Shown here: one piece after another, positions 37,121 through 46,316 of the stretch
Position numbering within the stretch: position 1 is the first letter of the stretch
Layout: each line of letters begins with the position of its first letter
NCBI RefSeq assembly: GCF_000484695.1
Contig: NZ_AXVR01000003.1
Location: forward strand, 106,888-170,887
Source of the DNA: Salinispora cortesiana
GTDB lineage: Bacteria; Actinomycetota; Actinomycetes; Mycobacteriales; Micromonosporaceae
Direction: 5' to 3'
Length of the DNA: 64,000 bases
Translations under genes and position numbers: made by a program
The notes under the pieces: model-generated
Told to the model about the DNA's origin: nothing
What the model saw: only the letters and a program-made list of their open reading frames with translations
Database searches by the model: none

Positions 37121-37712
37121 CGTGGCGCGTCCGCCGACCTCGAGCGGCCGCGTGACATCGGCGAAGATTGTCATTGCCGGTGGATTCGGCGTCGGTAAGA
37201 CGACGCTGGTCGGCTCGGTCTCGGAGATCACGCCGCTGACAACGGAGGCGATCATGACCTCCGCGAGCGTGGGCGTTGACGACAATCGGCAGGTGCCGGG
37301 GAAGTCAACGACCACGGTGGCCATGGACTTTGGCCGGATCACCATCGACCGAGACCTGATTCTGTACCTGTTCGGTACGCCCGGTCAGACTCGGTTCTGG
37401 TTCATGTGGGACGAGTTGGTTCGTGGCGCCATCGGCGCGGTCGTCCTGGTCGACACTCGTCGACTCGCTGACTGCTTCGCGGCGATCGACTTCTTCGAGC
37501 ACCGGCGGCTGCCCTACCTGGTGGCCATCAACTGCTTCGATGGGATGCAGTACCACAACCCGCAGGAGGTCCGGGACGCGCTGGCAATCTCCAGCGACGT
37601 GCCGGTGGTGGCGTGTGACGCCCGTAACCGAGAGTCCACGAAACACGTGCTGATCTCGCTTGTCGAGTATGTGCTCACCATGCGCCGGTCCCGGGCTGTC
37701 GCCCGGGCCTGA
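37101..37712 (+). CDS. cvnD: Conservon small GTPase (CvnD type)
   Basis: A 203-residue GTPase of the conservon family. It shows the P-loop GGFGVGKTTLVG near residue 27, LFGTPGQTRFWFMW (G3) near residue 90, and a degenerate base-specificity region INCFDG in place of NKxD. It is thought to work with CvnB at the membrane as a G-protein-like relay downstream of CvnA. GTG at 37101 lies within cvnC (20-base overlap), which ensures coupled translation. A perfect 12-bp hairpin follows the stop. Confidence 0.93.
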   Translation: MDFAGSDVARPPTSSGRVTSAKIVIAGGFGVGKTTLVGSVSEITPLTTEAIMTSASVGVDDNRQVPGKSTTTVAMDFGRITIDRDLILYLFGTPGQTRFWFMWDELVRGAIGAVVLVDTRRLADCFAAIDFFEHRRLPYLVAINCFDGMQYHNPQEVRDALAISSDVPVVACDARNRESTKHVLISLVEYVLTMRRSRAVARA

Positions 37713-37722
37713 CTGACTGTGC

Positions 37723-37759
37723 GGCTGTCCGGCGCCGGTGCGGCCGTCGCCGGACAGCC
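37723..37759 (+). terminator. Terminator hairpin after the conservon operon
   Basis: GGCTGTCCGGCG (37723-37734) and CGCCGGACAGCC (37748-37759) are perfect 12-base inverted repeats around a 13-base loop, starting 11 bases after the cvnD stop. Confidence 0.7.
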
Positions 37760-37855
37760 AAGCCCCGTTCGACGCCGCCGGCCAGGAGTAGCGGAGCCGC
37801 ACCCGGTCCCGCATTCGCCGCACACCGATGTCACGGCAGGCCGGGCCGAGGAGAT

Positions 37856-37890
37856 CGAACAGCCCCCGGCTAACTGCCGAGGGCTGTTCG
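37856..37890. terminator. Bidirectional terminator between cvnD and the facing gene
   Basis: CGAACAGCCC (37856-37865) pairs with GGGCTGTTCG (37881-37890), and inner CGGC/GCCG extends the stem. CGATTT follows on the plus strand. It lies between convergent genes and can serve both. Confidence 0.7.
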
Positions 37891-37928
37891 CGATTTAGCT
37901 GGTGTTGGTTGAGTCCGGTACCCGTGAG

Positions 37929-40169
37929 TCAGGACCGGTATCCGGCCGAGCGGTACTCGTACTTTCGTTCCTCGTCACGATCACCGGTGTCCCGGGTGAA
38001 GTCCCAGCCACCGGCGGCTTCGCGCCCCGGGCGGCCGCCGACCGCGAAGCCCCCGATCTCCTGACCGCGACGCCAGCCGCGGAAGTAGCCGGTGGTGTTC
38101 TCCGCGAGGCTGGCCGGATCGCGAACAATCCGCAGCGGCCGGTCGTCCCGCTTCGGTGAACCGGGGACCAGGTTGGCCTGCGGGACCCGAATGGGAAGGC
38201 CCGCTGCCGTCTCCGAGCCGGCCGCCGGCTTCGCCGCCTGCTCCGCTGCCTGCTCGGCCGCCTGCCAACCGGTGTCGTTCAGCGACGACCAATCCACCTC
38301 ATCGTCTTCGCTCTGACCGACGAACCAGGCCGACTTCGCCTGGGCGAAGATGAGCAGGTCGCCGTCCCCGTCGTCGGCGACCGGTGGGGGACGGTGCTCC
38401 ACCGGCGGCGACTGCTGTCCGGTGGGGTGCTCAATGGGCTGGTGACTGCGGGCCCCATCCTGGTCGACGAGGCGGAGCGGTGGCGTCTCGAGCTGCGGGT
38501 CGGCGCCGTCGCGCAGCGCGCGGTCGGCCAGCGGCGGTGGCTCGACCAGGCGCAGCACCGGCGGCTCCTGCGGCATGTCGTCGGCCAGCCACGGCGGTGG
38601 CACTCGATTCTCCGCGCCTGGATCGGTCGGAGCGTCCACCCCCTGCCCGCCATACGAGTCGGCCCTCGGGCTAAGCGCGGAACTGTCCGCCGGGTCCGGG
38701 TTGTTCACCAGCGGCCAGTTCGCCCGCGAGCCAGGGGGAGCGGGATCCCCGCCGGGGCGCGGAGTGGGCACCGGCACGCTGGGATCGGTCACGCTGAACC
38801 CGCCGCTCGGTGTCGGCGACTCGGCTTTCGTGTTGGGTCGTGGCGGGACGACGGTGCGCTGCCGCTCCGCGCGGGCGTTCTGAATCGCCGCGGTGGTCAA
38901 CGTCGCCCGGAACGGCTCACCCGCCTCCGCCGGTGAGCTCGAGCCGCGCTGCGACGGCGGGGCGGAGGTGCTACCGGGCGACGAGATGGGGCGGTTCGTC
39001 GGTCCGTCAACGGGGCCTGGCGTCGCCTCCGGCTGAGCCGGTGCCGCGGTGACCCGGGGGCCAGCCACGGCCGCGGGTGCGATCGGCTCCGGGGCCACCG
39101 GCGGGGGTGCGACCGGCGTCGGCGCAACCGGTGGGGGACCGAGCGGGCGCGGGGACGGCGGGGCGGTCTGGCCCGGCGTCGCCTCCGGCCGGGACCGGCG
39201 GGCGCCAGCCGGCCGGGTGGACCGGGCAGCGCCGGCGGCCGTCGGGCCGTCGATCGGCGCGCCGCGCCGGGCGGCGGCCCGACGGCCCGGCGCCGGAGTG
39301 CCCGCCCGGTCATGGAGCACACCGACCAGTGCCTCGCAGCCGACGTCGCAGGCACGGACCGCGGCGACCGCCTGCCGGACAGTCGTGGACACCACTGCGG
39401 TGAGGGCCCGGCTGACCGAGGCGCGGCGTGGAGTCTCGGAGACCGCGACCCGGAGGGAGGTGATCGCAGCCTCGACCACCTCGGGTGCGGCGACGCCTTC
39501 GGCGGTGAGGTCCGCGACGACTCGGCCGGTCGGCTCGTCGGGCCCGGTGCTGGCCAGCATCCCGGGCTCGGGAAGGGCGTCCAGCACCGCCAGCGCCACC
39601 GGCTCGGCCGGGTCCGGGTAGGCCTGTAGGGCCGCCGGGAAGAGCTCCCGCAGCACTTCCCGTAGCGCGACCGCGGCCGAATGCCGGCCGCTGGCGAGCG
39701 CGGCGTGCGCGGCGAGGACCGGCTTATAACCGGCCAGGTCCCGCGGAGCAGGGAGCGCGACGGCGGAGAGCGCACCGGCCTGTAGCGCACGGGCGAGGCC
39801 GATGGCCCGTCGCTGCACCGGCGGTGCCTGCACCTCCTCAACGGAGTCGTCGTCGGCGAACCGCTCAGCGAAGTCGTCCACCGAGTCGTCGTCGGCGATC
39901 GCCAGCGGACGACCAGCGGCGCTGACAAGGGAGGTGACTGTGTGGTCGTCGTTGTCGGCGGCGATCGCCGCACCGCTGGGTCCGCCCGATCGCTCCACGA
40001 GCAGCGTGACCAACTGGGCGTAGCCGGCGGGGTCGTCGCTGATCTCGCAGACGTGTAGCAGACGGCCAGCGTCGTCGACCACAGCGGATGTCAGCGTCGA
40101 ACCGACGGAAGCTGGCCGCTCAGCCGGATCCGCCGAGGCCAGACCGCAGTACACGCGCACGAGCGCCAC
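37929..40169 (-). CDS. 746-residue protein: IS110-transposase-like N-domain, Pro-rich linker and conservon-kinase-like tail
   Basis: Residues 1-250 or so follow the layout of an IS110-type DEDD transposase core: an opening RVYCGLASADP in place of the GIDVGK strand, SAVVDDAGRLLHVCEISDD, and a helical LASGRHSAAVALREVLRELFPAALQAY block. The first catalytic Asp is not evident, and no IS ends flank it, so this looks domesticated. Residues 330-600 are Pro/Ala-rich. The tail (605-700) repeats the CvnA tail order: LLIFAQAKSAWF, DTGWQAA, GLPIRVPQANLVPG, YFRGWRRGQ. GTG 40169 follows GGGAGGAGG. It converges on the conservon, which suggests a shared partner. Function is unknown. Confidence 0.75.
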   Translation of the reverse strand: MALVRVYCGLASADPAERPASVGSTLTSAVVDDAGRLLHVCEISDDPAGYAQLVTLLVERSGGPSGAAIAADNDDHTVTSLVSAAGRPLAIADDDSVDDFAERFADDDSVEEVQAPPVQRRAIGLARALQAGALSAVALPAPRDLAGYKPVLAAHAALASGRHSAAVALREVLRELFPAALQAYPDPAEPVALAVLDALPEPGMLASTGPDEPTGRVVADLTAEGVAAPEVVEAAITSLRVAVSETPRRASVSRALTAVVSTTVRQAVAAVRACDVGCEALVGVLHDRAGTPAPGRRAAARRGAPIDGPTAAGAARSTRPAGARRSRPEATPGQTAPPSPRPLGPPPVAPTPVAPPPVAPEPIAPAAVAGPRVTAAPAQPEATPGPVDGPTNRPISSPGSTSAPPSQRGSSSPAEAGEPFRATLTTAAIQNARAERQRTVVPPRPNTKAESPTPSGGFSVTDPSVPVPTPRPGGDPAPPGSRANWPLVNNPDPADSSALSPRADSYGGQGVDAPTDPGAENRVPPPWLADDMPQEPPVLRLVEPPPLADRALRDGADPQLETPPLRLVDQDGARSHQPIEHPTGQQSPPVEHRPPPVADDGDGDLLIFAQAKSAWFVGQSEDDEVDWSSLNDTGWQAAEQAAEQAAKPAAGSETAAGLPIRVPQANLVPGSPKRDDRPLRIVRDPASLAENTTGYFRGWRRGQEIGGFAVGGRPGREAAGGWDFTRDTGDRDEERKYEYRSAGYRS

Positions 40170-40231
40170 GCGTCGTCCTCCTCCCGGGACACAGTTCTTC
40201 TCTGCCAGAGAATGATGCTCCCTGGTACAGG

Positions 40232-41122
40232 TCAGTCGCGCCAGTCCACAACGGCAGAGATCTTGCCGACAATGGTGCGCCAACCCAGGCTTGCGGTTTG
40301 TGCCCCGATCTTCTTGAGCCGGCGCCGGCCGCGAAACGCGCCGATCCCCCCGTTAGCAGCTGCCCGTAGCGCCTCGTCCAGGTCGTCGAGGCTGGAGCCA
40401 GCGGAGAGCATCTCCAGCACGGCGGGCAGCCGCAGCGCGTACGAGAGGTCACGGGCGATCTCGCCGGCTTCGATGAGCAGCGTCGAGTCCCACGCGTCGT
40501 GCCCGCCGCGCAGGTTCTCCACGACCAGGTCGAGCTCGTAGGTGTCCTCGTCGAGCGGCGTGACATCAGCCGGCTCCACCCGCTCGGACAGCTCACCCCA
40601 ACCGTCTAGCTGGGACAGATCGTTGGGTGCGCCGGAGCGCACGAAGCTGACCAGAGACTCGGCCGTCTTGAAGAGCAGCAGCCGACCCTTGTGACTGAGG
40701 AAGACCGGCACCTCTTCATCGTCCGCGTCGTCCGTGGACTCGGCCGAGTCAGCCTCCGCCTCGTCCCCGGAGTCGCCGCGGGCCCTGCGCTCCTCGTCGT
40801 CGCTCTCCGCGAACTCCTGGGCGACCTCCTCGTCGAGGATGACGACCTGCTCGTCGTCCTCTTCGGTCACCACCTGTCGGCGGGCGAGGAAGGGGTCGTC
40901 CTGGTCGCGCTCTTCGACGTCGGTCGGGGTCAGCTCCCGAACTGGGCGGTAGGCCCGCAGCGTGTAGCCGGTGCCGGCGGGTAGCGCGATCTCCACCGGG
41001 TCGATTCGCAGCTCCGCCCAGAGCGCGCGGGTGGCCTCAGTCGACGTGGCGGTGCCGGAGGCAGCCGAGTCGTCGAGTACAGGCTCGTCGGAGTCGGGTC
41101 GTTGAGGCGACTGGCGGGCCAC
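40232..41122 (-). CDS. Acidic protein of unknown function upstream of the 746-residue gene
   Basis: A 296-residue protein with three parts: a short N-terminal domain (LWAELRIDPVEIALPAGTGY), a very acidic low-complexity stretch of about 60 residues rich in Asp/Glu, and a C-terminal 150-residue domain beginning VPVFLSHKGRLLLFKTAESLVSFV and ending in a basic helix (GRRRLKKIG) and WRTIVGKISAVVDWRD. GTG at 41122 is chosen because GGAGGT lies 4 bases upstream; GTG 41152 is an alternative. It lies 62 bases ahead of the 746-residue gene, so they may be one operon. I do not recognise the family. Confidence 0.72.
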   Translation of the reverse strand: MARQSPQRPDSDEPVLDDSAASGTATSTEATRALWAELRIDPVEIALPAGTGYTLRAYRPVRELTPTDVEERDQDDPFLARRQVVTEEDDEQVVILDEEVAQEFAESDDEERRARGDSGDEAEADSAESTDDADDEEVPVFLSHKGRLLLFKTAESLVSFVRSGAPNDLSQLDGWGELSERVEPADVTPLDEDTYELDLVVENLRGGHDAWDSTLLIEAGEIARDLSYALRLPAVLEMLSAGSSLDDLDEALRAAANGGIGAFRGRRRLKKIGAQTASLGWRTIVGKISAVVDWRD

Positions 41123-41200
41123 GCTGACCTCCGTGTGCTTCGGATTGCCCACCCACCAGGTCGACCCGGCGGGTGACTACGCGCACATACCCTAGTGGGC

Positions 41201-41233
41201 GGCGCCGGACTGTGGTGTCGGCACCCCGGCGCC
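41201..41233 (-). terminator. Hairpin downstream of cydC
   Basis: GGCGCCGG (41201-41208) pairs with CCGGCGCC (41226-41233); inside, GGTG/CACC adds 4 bp around a TCGG loop, with a 5-base bulge on one side. It lies between cydC and the next minus-strand gene. Confidence 0.5.
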
Positions 41234-41322
41234 GATCGGGAATTACGGACGTGCGAGCGGACCGCGGCTGGTCGGCGGGCAGTGGCCGGACTGCGCGTCG
41301 ATTCGGAAACTCGCCGGCCCGG

Positions 41323-43158
41323 TCAGGGTAGCGGGCCGAGAGCGAGATAGCCGCGCTCGGCAGCCTCCTGGAGCTGCCACTGATCCCGGTACCAGCCGGG
41401 GGTGGCCACCAGGTCGGCGTGCCGACCGCGTTGGACCACCCGACCAGATTCGAGCACCAGGATCTCGTCAACCGCGTCGAGGCCACGTAGCCGGTGGCTG
41501 ATCAGCAGGACGGAGCGGCGGGCCGGGGTGGCGGCCAGCACGGACGCCAGTACGTCGTCCGCGGCCACCGGGTCGAGCCCCTCGGTCGGTTCGTCGAGCA
41601 CCAGCACCGCCGGCTCGGCGAGGAGCGCCCGGGCCAGCGCCAGACGCTGCCGCTGGCCGCCGGAGAGCTGCCCGCCCTCTTCCCCCACCACCGTGTCCCA
41701 GCCGTCGGGCTGCTCCCGTACCCAGCCTGCCAGCCCGGCGGTGCCGGTCGCCGCAGCAAGGTCCTCCTCGGTCGCACCGGGGCGGCCGAGCAACAGGTTC
41801 TCCCGGACCGTGGCGTGGAAGACGTACGCCTCGGCGAGTAGGCCCCCGACAAACCGGGGGAGGAGCTCCGCCGGGTAGGCGGAGAGCTCCTGTCCGTCCA
41901 GGACGATCTGTCCGGTGGTCGGCCGTACGCTGCCGGTCAGGACGGCGGCGAGCGTGCTCTTGCCGGCGCCGCTCGGCCCCACCACGGCGACCCGTCGGCC
42001 GGGGGGTAGATCCAGGCGGAACCGGTCGAGGGCGGGCGGCCCCTCGCTGCGGTAGCGGACGGTGACATCGCTGAACCGAACTTGCGCGGCGGTGGGGGCG
42101 GGGCGCGCCGGCGGGGTGGCCGCGGAGGCTGCCGGCGCCTCCCGGAGTAGCGCGGCGACCCGGGTGAGGCCGGCGCGCAGGCCGGTCCATTGTCGGGCGG
42201 CGCCGACGAGGGCGAGCGCGACCTCGACGGCGACCAGCGTGCCGACGGCGAGGACGCCGACCAGCACCCCGTCCACGCCGTCGGCCAGGGCCACCAGCAG
42301 CACCGCCCCGGCGGTCAGCCCGGCCACCAGGACCCCCAGCGCGTCCACCGCGAAACCGGTCGCGGCCAACCGCCGCTCGATTCGGGCCAGCCGCCGGATC
42401 CGACCCGTTGCCGTGCCCCGGGCCCGATCGGTGGCCCCGAAGGCGGCGAGGTCGGCAGCGCCGTGGGTGAGGTCAACGGCGTCGGTGGCCAGGGCGCCAC
42501 GTAACGGCGCCAGTTCGGCGGCGGCGCGTCGGGTCAGCACGGTGGCCAGCGCCGGCAGCGCGACCCCCGCAAACAGCAGGCCAACCGCGAGCGCTCCGGC
42601 GGCGGCGGGTGAGACGAACGCGGTCGCCGCGACGGCCACCACGCCTACCAGCCCCGCTGCCGCGGCCGGAACAAGGACCCGGAGCAGCAGGTCCTGGACG
42701 GCCTCGACGTCGGAGACCAGCCGGCTCAGGGCGTCGCCGGAGCGCTGCCCGGCACTGTCCCGCCGAGACGCCAGGGCAGCAAAGACGCGGGTACGGACAT
42801 CGGTGACCAGCCGCAGCACCGCGTCGTGCCCGGCCAGGCGCTCGGTGTAGCGGAGCACGCCGCGCCCGATGGCGAGCGCACGGACGGCGACGATCGCCAC
42901 CGTCAGCCGGTCCAGCGGCGGGCGGCCGGCGGCGCTCATCAACAGCCACGTCGCGGTGGACATCAGGGCCAGCGCGGCGAACTCGGTGGCGGCGGCGAGC
43001 AGGCCCGCCCCGAGTAGCCGGTTCAGGTAGGGGCGGGCCAGCCGCAGCACCACCCGCTCCGGCGCGCCGGCAGGTCCGGTGGACAGCGGCGCCGCATCGC
43101 CCTCGGTGCCGGCGGCCGGGGGAGTGCCCGGATGGCTGGTCGGGTCGGAGACACTCAT
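41323..43158 (-). CDS. cydC: ABC exporter subunit CydC (thiol reductant exporter)
   Basis: CydC pairs with CydD as a heterodimeric ABC exporter of glutathione or cysteine-type thiols needed for assembly of cytochrome bd and for redox balance outside the membrane. The 611-residue half-transporter has six membrane segments (about 40-310), then the nucleotide-binding domain: Walker A GPSGAGKSTLAAV near residue 397, signature LSGGQRQRLALARALL near residue 500, and LVLDEPTEGLD. The start overlaps the cydD stop by one base. No cydAB genes are adjacent. Confidence 0.92.
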   Translation of the reverse strand: MSVSDPTSHPGTPPAAGTEGDAAPLSTGPAGAPERVVLRLARPYLNRLLGAGLLAAATEFAALALMSTATWLLMSAAGRPPLDRLTVAIVAVRALAIGRGVLRYTERLAGHDAVLRLVTDVRTRVFAALASRRDSAGQRSGDALSRLVSDVEAVQDLLLRVLVPAAAAGLVGVVAVAATAFVSPAAAGALAVGLLFAGVALPALATVLTRRAAAELAPLRGALATDAVDLTHGAADLAAFGATDRARGTATGRIRRLARIERRLAATGFAVDALGVLVAGLTAGAVLLVALADGVDGVLVGVLAVGTLVAVEVALALVGAARQWTGLRAGLTRVAALLREAPAASAATPPARPAPTAAQVRFSDVTVRYRSEGPPALDRFRLDLPPGRRVAVVGPSGAGKSTLAAVLTGSVRPTTGQIVLDGQELSAYPAELLPRFVGGLLAEAYVFHATVRENLLLGRPGATEEDLAAATGTAGLAGWVREQPDGWDTVVGEEGGQLSGGQRQRLALARALLAEPAVLVLDEPTEGLDPVAADDVLASVLAATPARRSVLLISHRLRGLDAVDEILVLESGRVVQRGRHADLVATPGWYRDQWQLQEAAERGYLALGPLP

Positions 43159-44831
43159 CAGGTCGTCCTCCCGGCAGGGGTTGGGGTGAGCTCGGTAACC
43201 CGCCCGTCGGCGACCCGCAGCACGCGGTCCGCGTCAGCCAGCAGCGCGGGACGGTGGGCCACCAGCAGCGCGGTGCGGCCAGCCACCAGCGTGCGGGTGG
43301 CCTCGAGCACGGCCGACTCGCTCCCCGAGTCCAGGCGGGCGGTCGGCTCGTCGAGCAACACCACCGGTGCGTCCCGGAGGAAGGCACGGGCCAGCGCAAC
43401 CCGTTGTCGTTGACCGCTGGAGAGGCCGTGCCCCCGCTCACCGAGGCGGGTGGCCAGCCCGTCGGGGAGCGTGGCGACGACATCGGTCAGCGCTGCGTCG
43501 CGAACGGCGTCAGCCAGCGCGACATCCGGCGTGTCGGGGGAGCCCAGACGGATGTTGTCCGCCAGTGAGGCGGCGAAGAGGTGGGCCCGCTGCGGAACCC
43601 AGGCGAGGTGCCGACGCCAGGCATCCAGGTCGGCCTGGGCCAGGTCGACGCCGTCCACGGTGACCCGGCCGGAGGTGGGCCGAACAAATCCGAGCAGCAG
43701 GTTCAGCAGGGTGCTCTTGCCGGCGCCGCTCGGCCCGACCACCGCGATCCGCTCGCCGGGCCGGATGGTCAGCGTGACATCGCGCAGCGCAGTGGTCCGG
43801 TCGTAGGCGACGGTGACGCCCTCGAACCGGATCACGCCCCGGCCGTTCGGCTGGGCCGGGCCCGTCCCGGCGCCGGCGTCGGGTGCCCCGGCGGAGAGGG
43901 TGAGCGCCTCGTCCAGCGCGGTGAGCCCCTCCATGCTGGCGTGGAAGCGGCTGCCGGCCGTCCGCAGCGGCAGGTACGCCTCGGGGGTGAGGAGCAGCAC
44001 CAGCAGCGCGGTCTGCAGGGTCAGCCCGCCGCCGAGCAGCCGGACCCCGACCGGCACCGCGACCAGCGCGACGGAGAGGGTGGCGACCAGCTCCAGCACC
44101 AGTGCGGAGAGGAACGCGATGCGCAGCGTCCGCATGGTCGCCACCCGGTGCCCGTCGGCCATCCGGCGGACCACCTCGGTCTGCGCCCGGGCCCGGCCGA
44201 ACGTCCGCAGCGTCGGGAGCCCGGCGATCATGTCCAGGAAGTGCCCGCCGAGCAGCGCCAACCGCCGCCACTGACGTTCCGTCGCAGCCTGCGCCTGCCA
44301 GCCGAGCAGCGCGCCGAAGATCGGGATGAGAGGGAGGGTGACCGCGATGATGAGGGCGGAGCTCCAGTCGGCGACGAAGATCCGGGCGAGTACGGCGATC
44401 GGCACGGTCACGCTGAGCACGAGCTGCGGCAGGTACCCGGTGAAGTAGGCGTCCAGCGCGTCCAGCCCGCGCCCGGCCAGGGTCGCCAGCTGACCCGCCC
44501 GCTGCCCGGCGACCCAGGTCGGGCCGTGCCGACCAACCGCGGCGAGCAGCTCGGCCCGCAGCGCTGCCTTGACCGTCGCGGCGACCCGGGCCGACACGGT
44601 TCCCTGCGCCCACACCAGCAGCGACCGGGCGCTGATCGCGGCGACGAAGCCGGCCAACGCCGGCCGGTTGAGCCGCCCGTCGAATGCGGTGGCGAGCAGT
44701 GCGGCGAGCGCGGTCGCCTGCGCCAGCACCAGGCCCGCGGCGAGTACGCCGAGGAGCGTGAGTACGGCGAGGTCGCGCCGGGCCGCGGGGACCCGTCGCA
44801 GCAGACGTGGATCGAAGGGACGACGGTTCAC
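43158..44831 (-). CDS. cydD: ABC exporter subunit CydD (thiol reductant exporter)
   Basis: The partner half-transporter of CydC, 557 residues, transcribed first. Six membrane segments (about 20-295) precede the nucleotide-binding domain with GPSGAGKSTLLN near residue 367 and LSSGQRQRVALARAFL near residue 472; LLDEPTARLD is Walker B. In several actinobacteria cydC and cydD are fused and lie beside cydAB; here they are separate and no oxidase genes are visible. GTG at 44831 has a weak ribosome-binding site. Confidence 0.92.
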   Translation of the reverse strand: MNRRPFDPRLLRRVPAARRDLAVLTLLGVLAAGLVLAQATALAALLATAFDGRLNRPALAGFVAAISARSLLVWAQGTVSARVAATVKAALRAELLAAVGRHGPTWVAGQRAGQLATLAGRGLDALDAYFTGYLPQLVLSVTVPIAVLARIFVADWSSALIIAVTLPLIPIFGALLGWQAQAATERQWRRLALLGGHFLDMIAGLPTLRTFGRARAQTEVVRRMADGHRVATMRTLRIAFLSALVLELVATLSVALVAVPVGVRLLGGGLTLQTALLVLLLTPEAYLPLRTAGSRFHASMEGLTALDEALTLSAGAPDAGAGTGPAQPNGRGVIRFEGVTVAYDRTTALRDVTLTIRPGERIAVVGPSGAGKSTLLNLLLGFVRPTSGRVTVDGVDLAQADLDAWRRHLAWVPQRAHLFAASLADNIRLGSPDTPDVALADAVRDAALTDVVATLPDGLATRLGERGHGLSSGQRQRVALARAFLRDAPVVLLDEPTARLDSGSESAVLEATRTLVAGRTALLVAHRPALLADADRVLRVADGRVTELTPTPAGRTT

Positions 44832-44928
44832 CGTTGTCCCGGTGCCCTACCGTCGGTCCGTCCCCGAAACACCCACCAGCACATTTCGCAAAGCCTAGTC
44901 GGGCCGGACTCCGGTGGTTCCGCGGCCA

Positions 44929-45834
44929 TCAGCTCAGGAACAGCGAGACCGGTAGGGCGACCAGCGTGGTTGTCACCGTCAGCGCGGCGGCGCCGACCAG
45001 CCGGGGCGGTCGTCCCGAGTCCAGCAGCCGGTGGACCCGCAGTTCGAGGTCGTGGTCGCCGAGGCCCAGGGTGCCGGCCGGGGTGATCCGGTCACCAGCG
45101 GCGGCGAACCGGCGCAGCGCACCCGCCAGGGGCGCCTCGGCGTGCCGCTCGCGGGCCTTGTCGTCGGCGCGCATCTCGACGAGCAGGGCGACTCGCTCGT
45201 GTGCGTCCCGTACCCAGCGGAGCCAGGGCAGCACCCGGCGGAGCGCGGTGAACGGCAACAGGACGAGATCGTGCCGTTCCTGGGCGTGGGCCCGCTCGTG
45301 GGTGAGCACGGCCGCCAGTTCGGCCCGGTCCAGCAGGTCGAGGGTGCCGGCGCTGACGACGACCCGAGGCCGTACCCCGGGCAGGCAGTACGCGGCCGCA
45401 CTCGGATGGTCGAGCACCAGTGCACCGGGCACCGTCGGATCCTGCCGGGCGACCAGCGTGAGTAGGTCCCGGTGGCGACGTTGGGCCCGGACGGCGCTGT
45501 GCAGGCTGCGGAGGGTGGTGGTGAACAGCACCACGCCGATTCCGCAGCCGAGAACGACGAGCCCGAGCTGAGGCGCGGTTACCCCGGCCGGCCACGCGCC
45601 GCGCCGCAGCTCCCCGACGAGGGCCCAGAGGGCGCTGCCGGTCGGCAGGTCGTAAGCGGCCAGGCCGAGGGCCATCGGGAGACCCATCGCCGCCAGGCCA
45701 GCCGCCAGGCCGACCGCCTGCCAGCAGAGAATGGCCACCCGCGGGCTGCGCCAGGTCCAGGTCGAACGGGCCAACACCTGCACGGTGAGCCAGCAGGCCA
45801 GCACCGTGAGCCCGAAATGTAGCGCGTACGTCAT
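44929..45834 (-). CDS. M56 family membrane metallopeptidase (BlaR1/MecR1-like, no sensor domain)
   Basis: A 301-residue membrane protein with hydrophobic segments near residues 3-20, 35-60, 93-108 and 280-300, and the zinc-protease motif LTHERAHAQERHDL (HExxH as HERAH) near residue 178. M56 proteases such as BlaR1 and MecR1 cleave or inactivate the partner repressor on signal; the extracellular penicillin-binding domain of BlaR1 is absent here, as in many actinobacterial versions. It follows the BlaI-like repressor by 11 bases in the same operon. Confidence 0.9.
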   Translation of the reverse strand: MTYALHFGLTVLACWLTVQVLARSTWTWRSPRVAILCWQAVGLAAGLAAMGLPMALGLAAYDLPTGSALWALVGELRRGAWPAGVTAPQLGLVVLGCGIGVVLFTTTLRSLHSAVRAQRRHRDLLTLVARQDPTVPGALVLDHPSAAAYCLPGVRPRVVVSAGTLDLLDRAELAAVLTHERAHAQERHDLVLLPFTALRRVLPWLRWVRDAHERVALLVEMRADDKARERHAEAPLAGALRRFAAAGDRITPAGTLGLGDHDLELRVHRLLDSGRPPRLVGAAALTVTTTLVALPVSLFLS

Positions 45835-45845
45835 CGCGGGCCGCC

Positions 45846-46316
45846 CTAGTGCTCCGGTGCCTTGGCGGCCGGGGTGACCGGGCCCGTCGGTGTGGTGGGG
45901 CCCGCCGGTGTGGTGCGGGCCGTGGGTGTGGCGGGGCTGCCCGGTGCGCTGGGCTCGCCCGCCGCGCTCAGTGCGGCGCGCAGCACCTCCGCCTCGGTGC
46001 CGGTCACCGACCGGGCGAAGCGCACCAGGGCGGCGTCGCGGCTACCGCCGAGGTCCAGCGCGTCGAGCATGAGTTGGGCGATGTGTGCCTCTCGGCTTGC
46101 GGCGGCCCGGTACCGCCAGGCCCGCCCCTCGCGTTCGCGCCGCACCATACCCTTGCCGGCGAGCCGGTCCAGCACGGTCAGCACGGTGGTGTAGGCCAGC
46201 TCGCGCCCGGCGAGGGCATCGACGACCTCCCGCACCATGAGCCCGTCTGACCTGCCGGGGAGTAGGTCCCACAGCACATCCATCACTGCGCGTTCGAGCT
46301 CGCCGAGCCGGGTCAC
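45846..46316 (-). CDS. BlaI/MecI/CopY family transcriptional repressor
   Basis: A 156-residue repressor. Residues 1-75 form the BlaI winged helix: LGELERAVMDVLWD, then ELAYTTVLTVLDRLAGKGMVRREREGRAWRYRA. A short dimerisation region follows and the last 35 residues are Pro/Thr/Ala-rich repeats of a PTGP/TPAGPTTP type. With the M56 protease it should form a signal-responsive pair; Mycobacterium tuberculosis BlaI-BlaR also affects genes beyond beta-lactamase. The gene appears leaderless. Its regulon may include cydDC next door, which is inference. Confidence 0.93.
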   Translation of the reverse strand: MTRLGELERAVMDVLWDLLPGRSDGLMVREVVDALAGRELAYTTVLTVLDRLAGKGMVRREREGRAWRYRAAASREAHIAQLMLDALDLGGSRDAALVRFARSVTGTEAEVLRAALSAAGEPSAPGSPATPTARTTPAGPTTPTGPVTPAAKAPEH

